Of a stretch of DNA of 64,000 nt, positions 63,671 through 64,000 are shown piece after piece. The notes under the pieces are model-generated. The model did not search any database. It was not told the origin of the DNA and was given only the letters and a program-made list of their open reading frames with translations. Source of the DNA: Haemaphysalis longicornis (lineage: Eukaryota > Arthropoda > Arachnida > Ixodida > Ixodidae); the NCBI GenBank assembly GCA_013339765.2, contig CM023457.1, positions 80,596,192 to 80,660,191 of the forward strand, in the 5' to 3' direction. Numbering within the stretch: position 1 is the first letter of the stretch; every line of letters starts with the position of its first letter. The translations under genes were made by a program, and so were the position numbers.

Positions 63671-64000
63671 GTTCCAGGAGGAACATGGACAACGAATAAA
63701 GAAAAGACGTGCTTTGTCCCAAAAGATGGCGCGCAAGCTGCGCGAAGGCGTGAACTTTGAATTGCATTGAACAAACCTTCGTTCAATTCATCGCGAGAGA
63801 GAGGAAGGGCGTGAGGAGCGGGGGCGGAGAGCAGCCAATGGATTGCGTCGCAGAGACGGCAGAAGACTTTCGACGACATTTGCAGTGGGGCAAGTAGATA
63901 CGCGGCCAATATTTTCTTGCATTGACGATGTTTTTTTCACCTTTGGGCCTTTTCCCGGCAGGCGCTGCGAAAGTATTTTGAAGGTGTAGGGGGCTCAAGA
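63671..64000. other. Unassigned sequence to window end
   Basis: No exon or nameable repeat seen. Confidence 0.3.

Overview
This is a eukaryotic, arthropod-type genomic window with no bacterial features. Exons are small with GT-AG junctions, introns are large, and most of the sequence is transposon debris. tRNA-derived SINEs resembling tick Ruka elements, GC-rich non-LTR elements with CCHC, endonuclease, RT and RNase H parts, and a Penelope-like tail point to a hard tick (Ixodidae, probably metastriate). That assignment is an inference from repeat types; I could not search a database.

Two host genes are supported. On the + strand, eight exons from 4869 to 13720 encode a homologue of the ADP-sugar pyrophosphatase NUDT5. 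The N-terminal exon or exons were not found and may lie upstream. All junctions are canonical and phases agree except inside the exon carrying the Nudix box (6682-6784). There the three catalytic glutamate positions read Arg, Ser and Gln, and one extra base is needed to join the upstream and downstream frames. The copy is therefore either a decayed or pseudoenzyme version, or that exon holds a sequence error. On the - strand, four exons between 60177 and 27429 encode three sushi/CCP domains followed by a stalk, one transmembrane helix and a short cytoplasmic tail. This is the C-terminal half of a type I membrane protein whose 5' exons lie beyond the window; the last intron is about 20 kb.

Region by region: 1-4868 is non-coding upstream sequence; 4869-13720 is the NUDT5 gene with several small inverted-repeat elements in its introns; 13858-27428 is repeats (LINE fragments, Ruka-like SINEs, a TTAA element, a pogo/Tigger-like remnant); 27429-60177 is the sushi gene, whose introns hold a nearly complete but broken 6.7-kb LINE (- strand, 31052-37750), a second LINE ruin with a younger LINE end inside it (41805-44030), several TIR elements, a ~152-bp tandem array (51865-52560) and an RTE-like LINE split by a TTAA element; 60178-64000 holds more TIR elements, a (TCTG)n tract and a Penelope-like 3' end disrupted by perfect palindromes.

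The most informative structures are a family of elements with TTAA-flanked inverted ends, one of which sits in an RTE LINE whose unoccupied paralogous site is also in the window; two 367-bp TIR elements placed head to head; and two fresh-looking palindromes (63-bp and 17-bp arms) that look like fold-back template-switch products. No rRNA, functional tRNA, CRISPR array or bacterial operon was seen.
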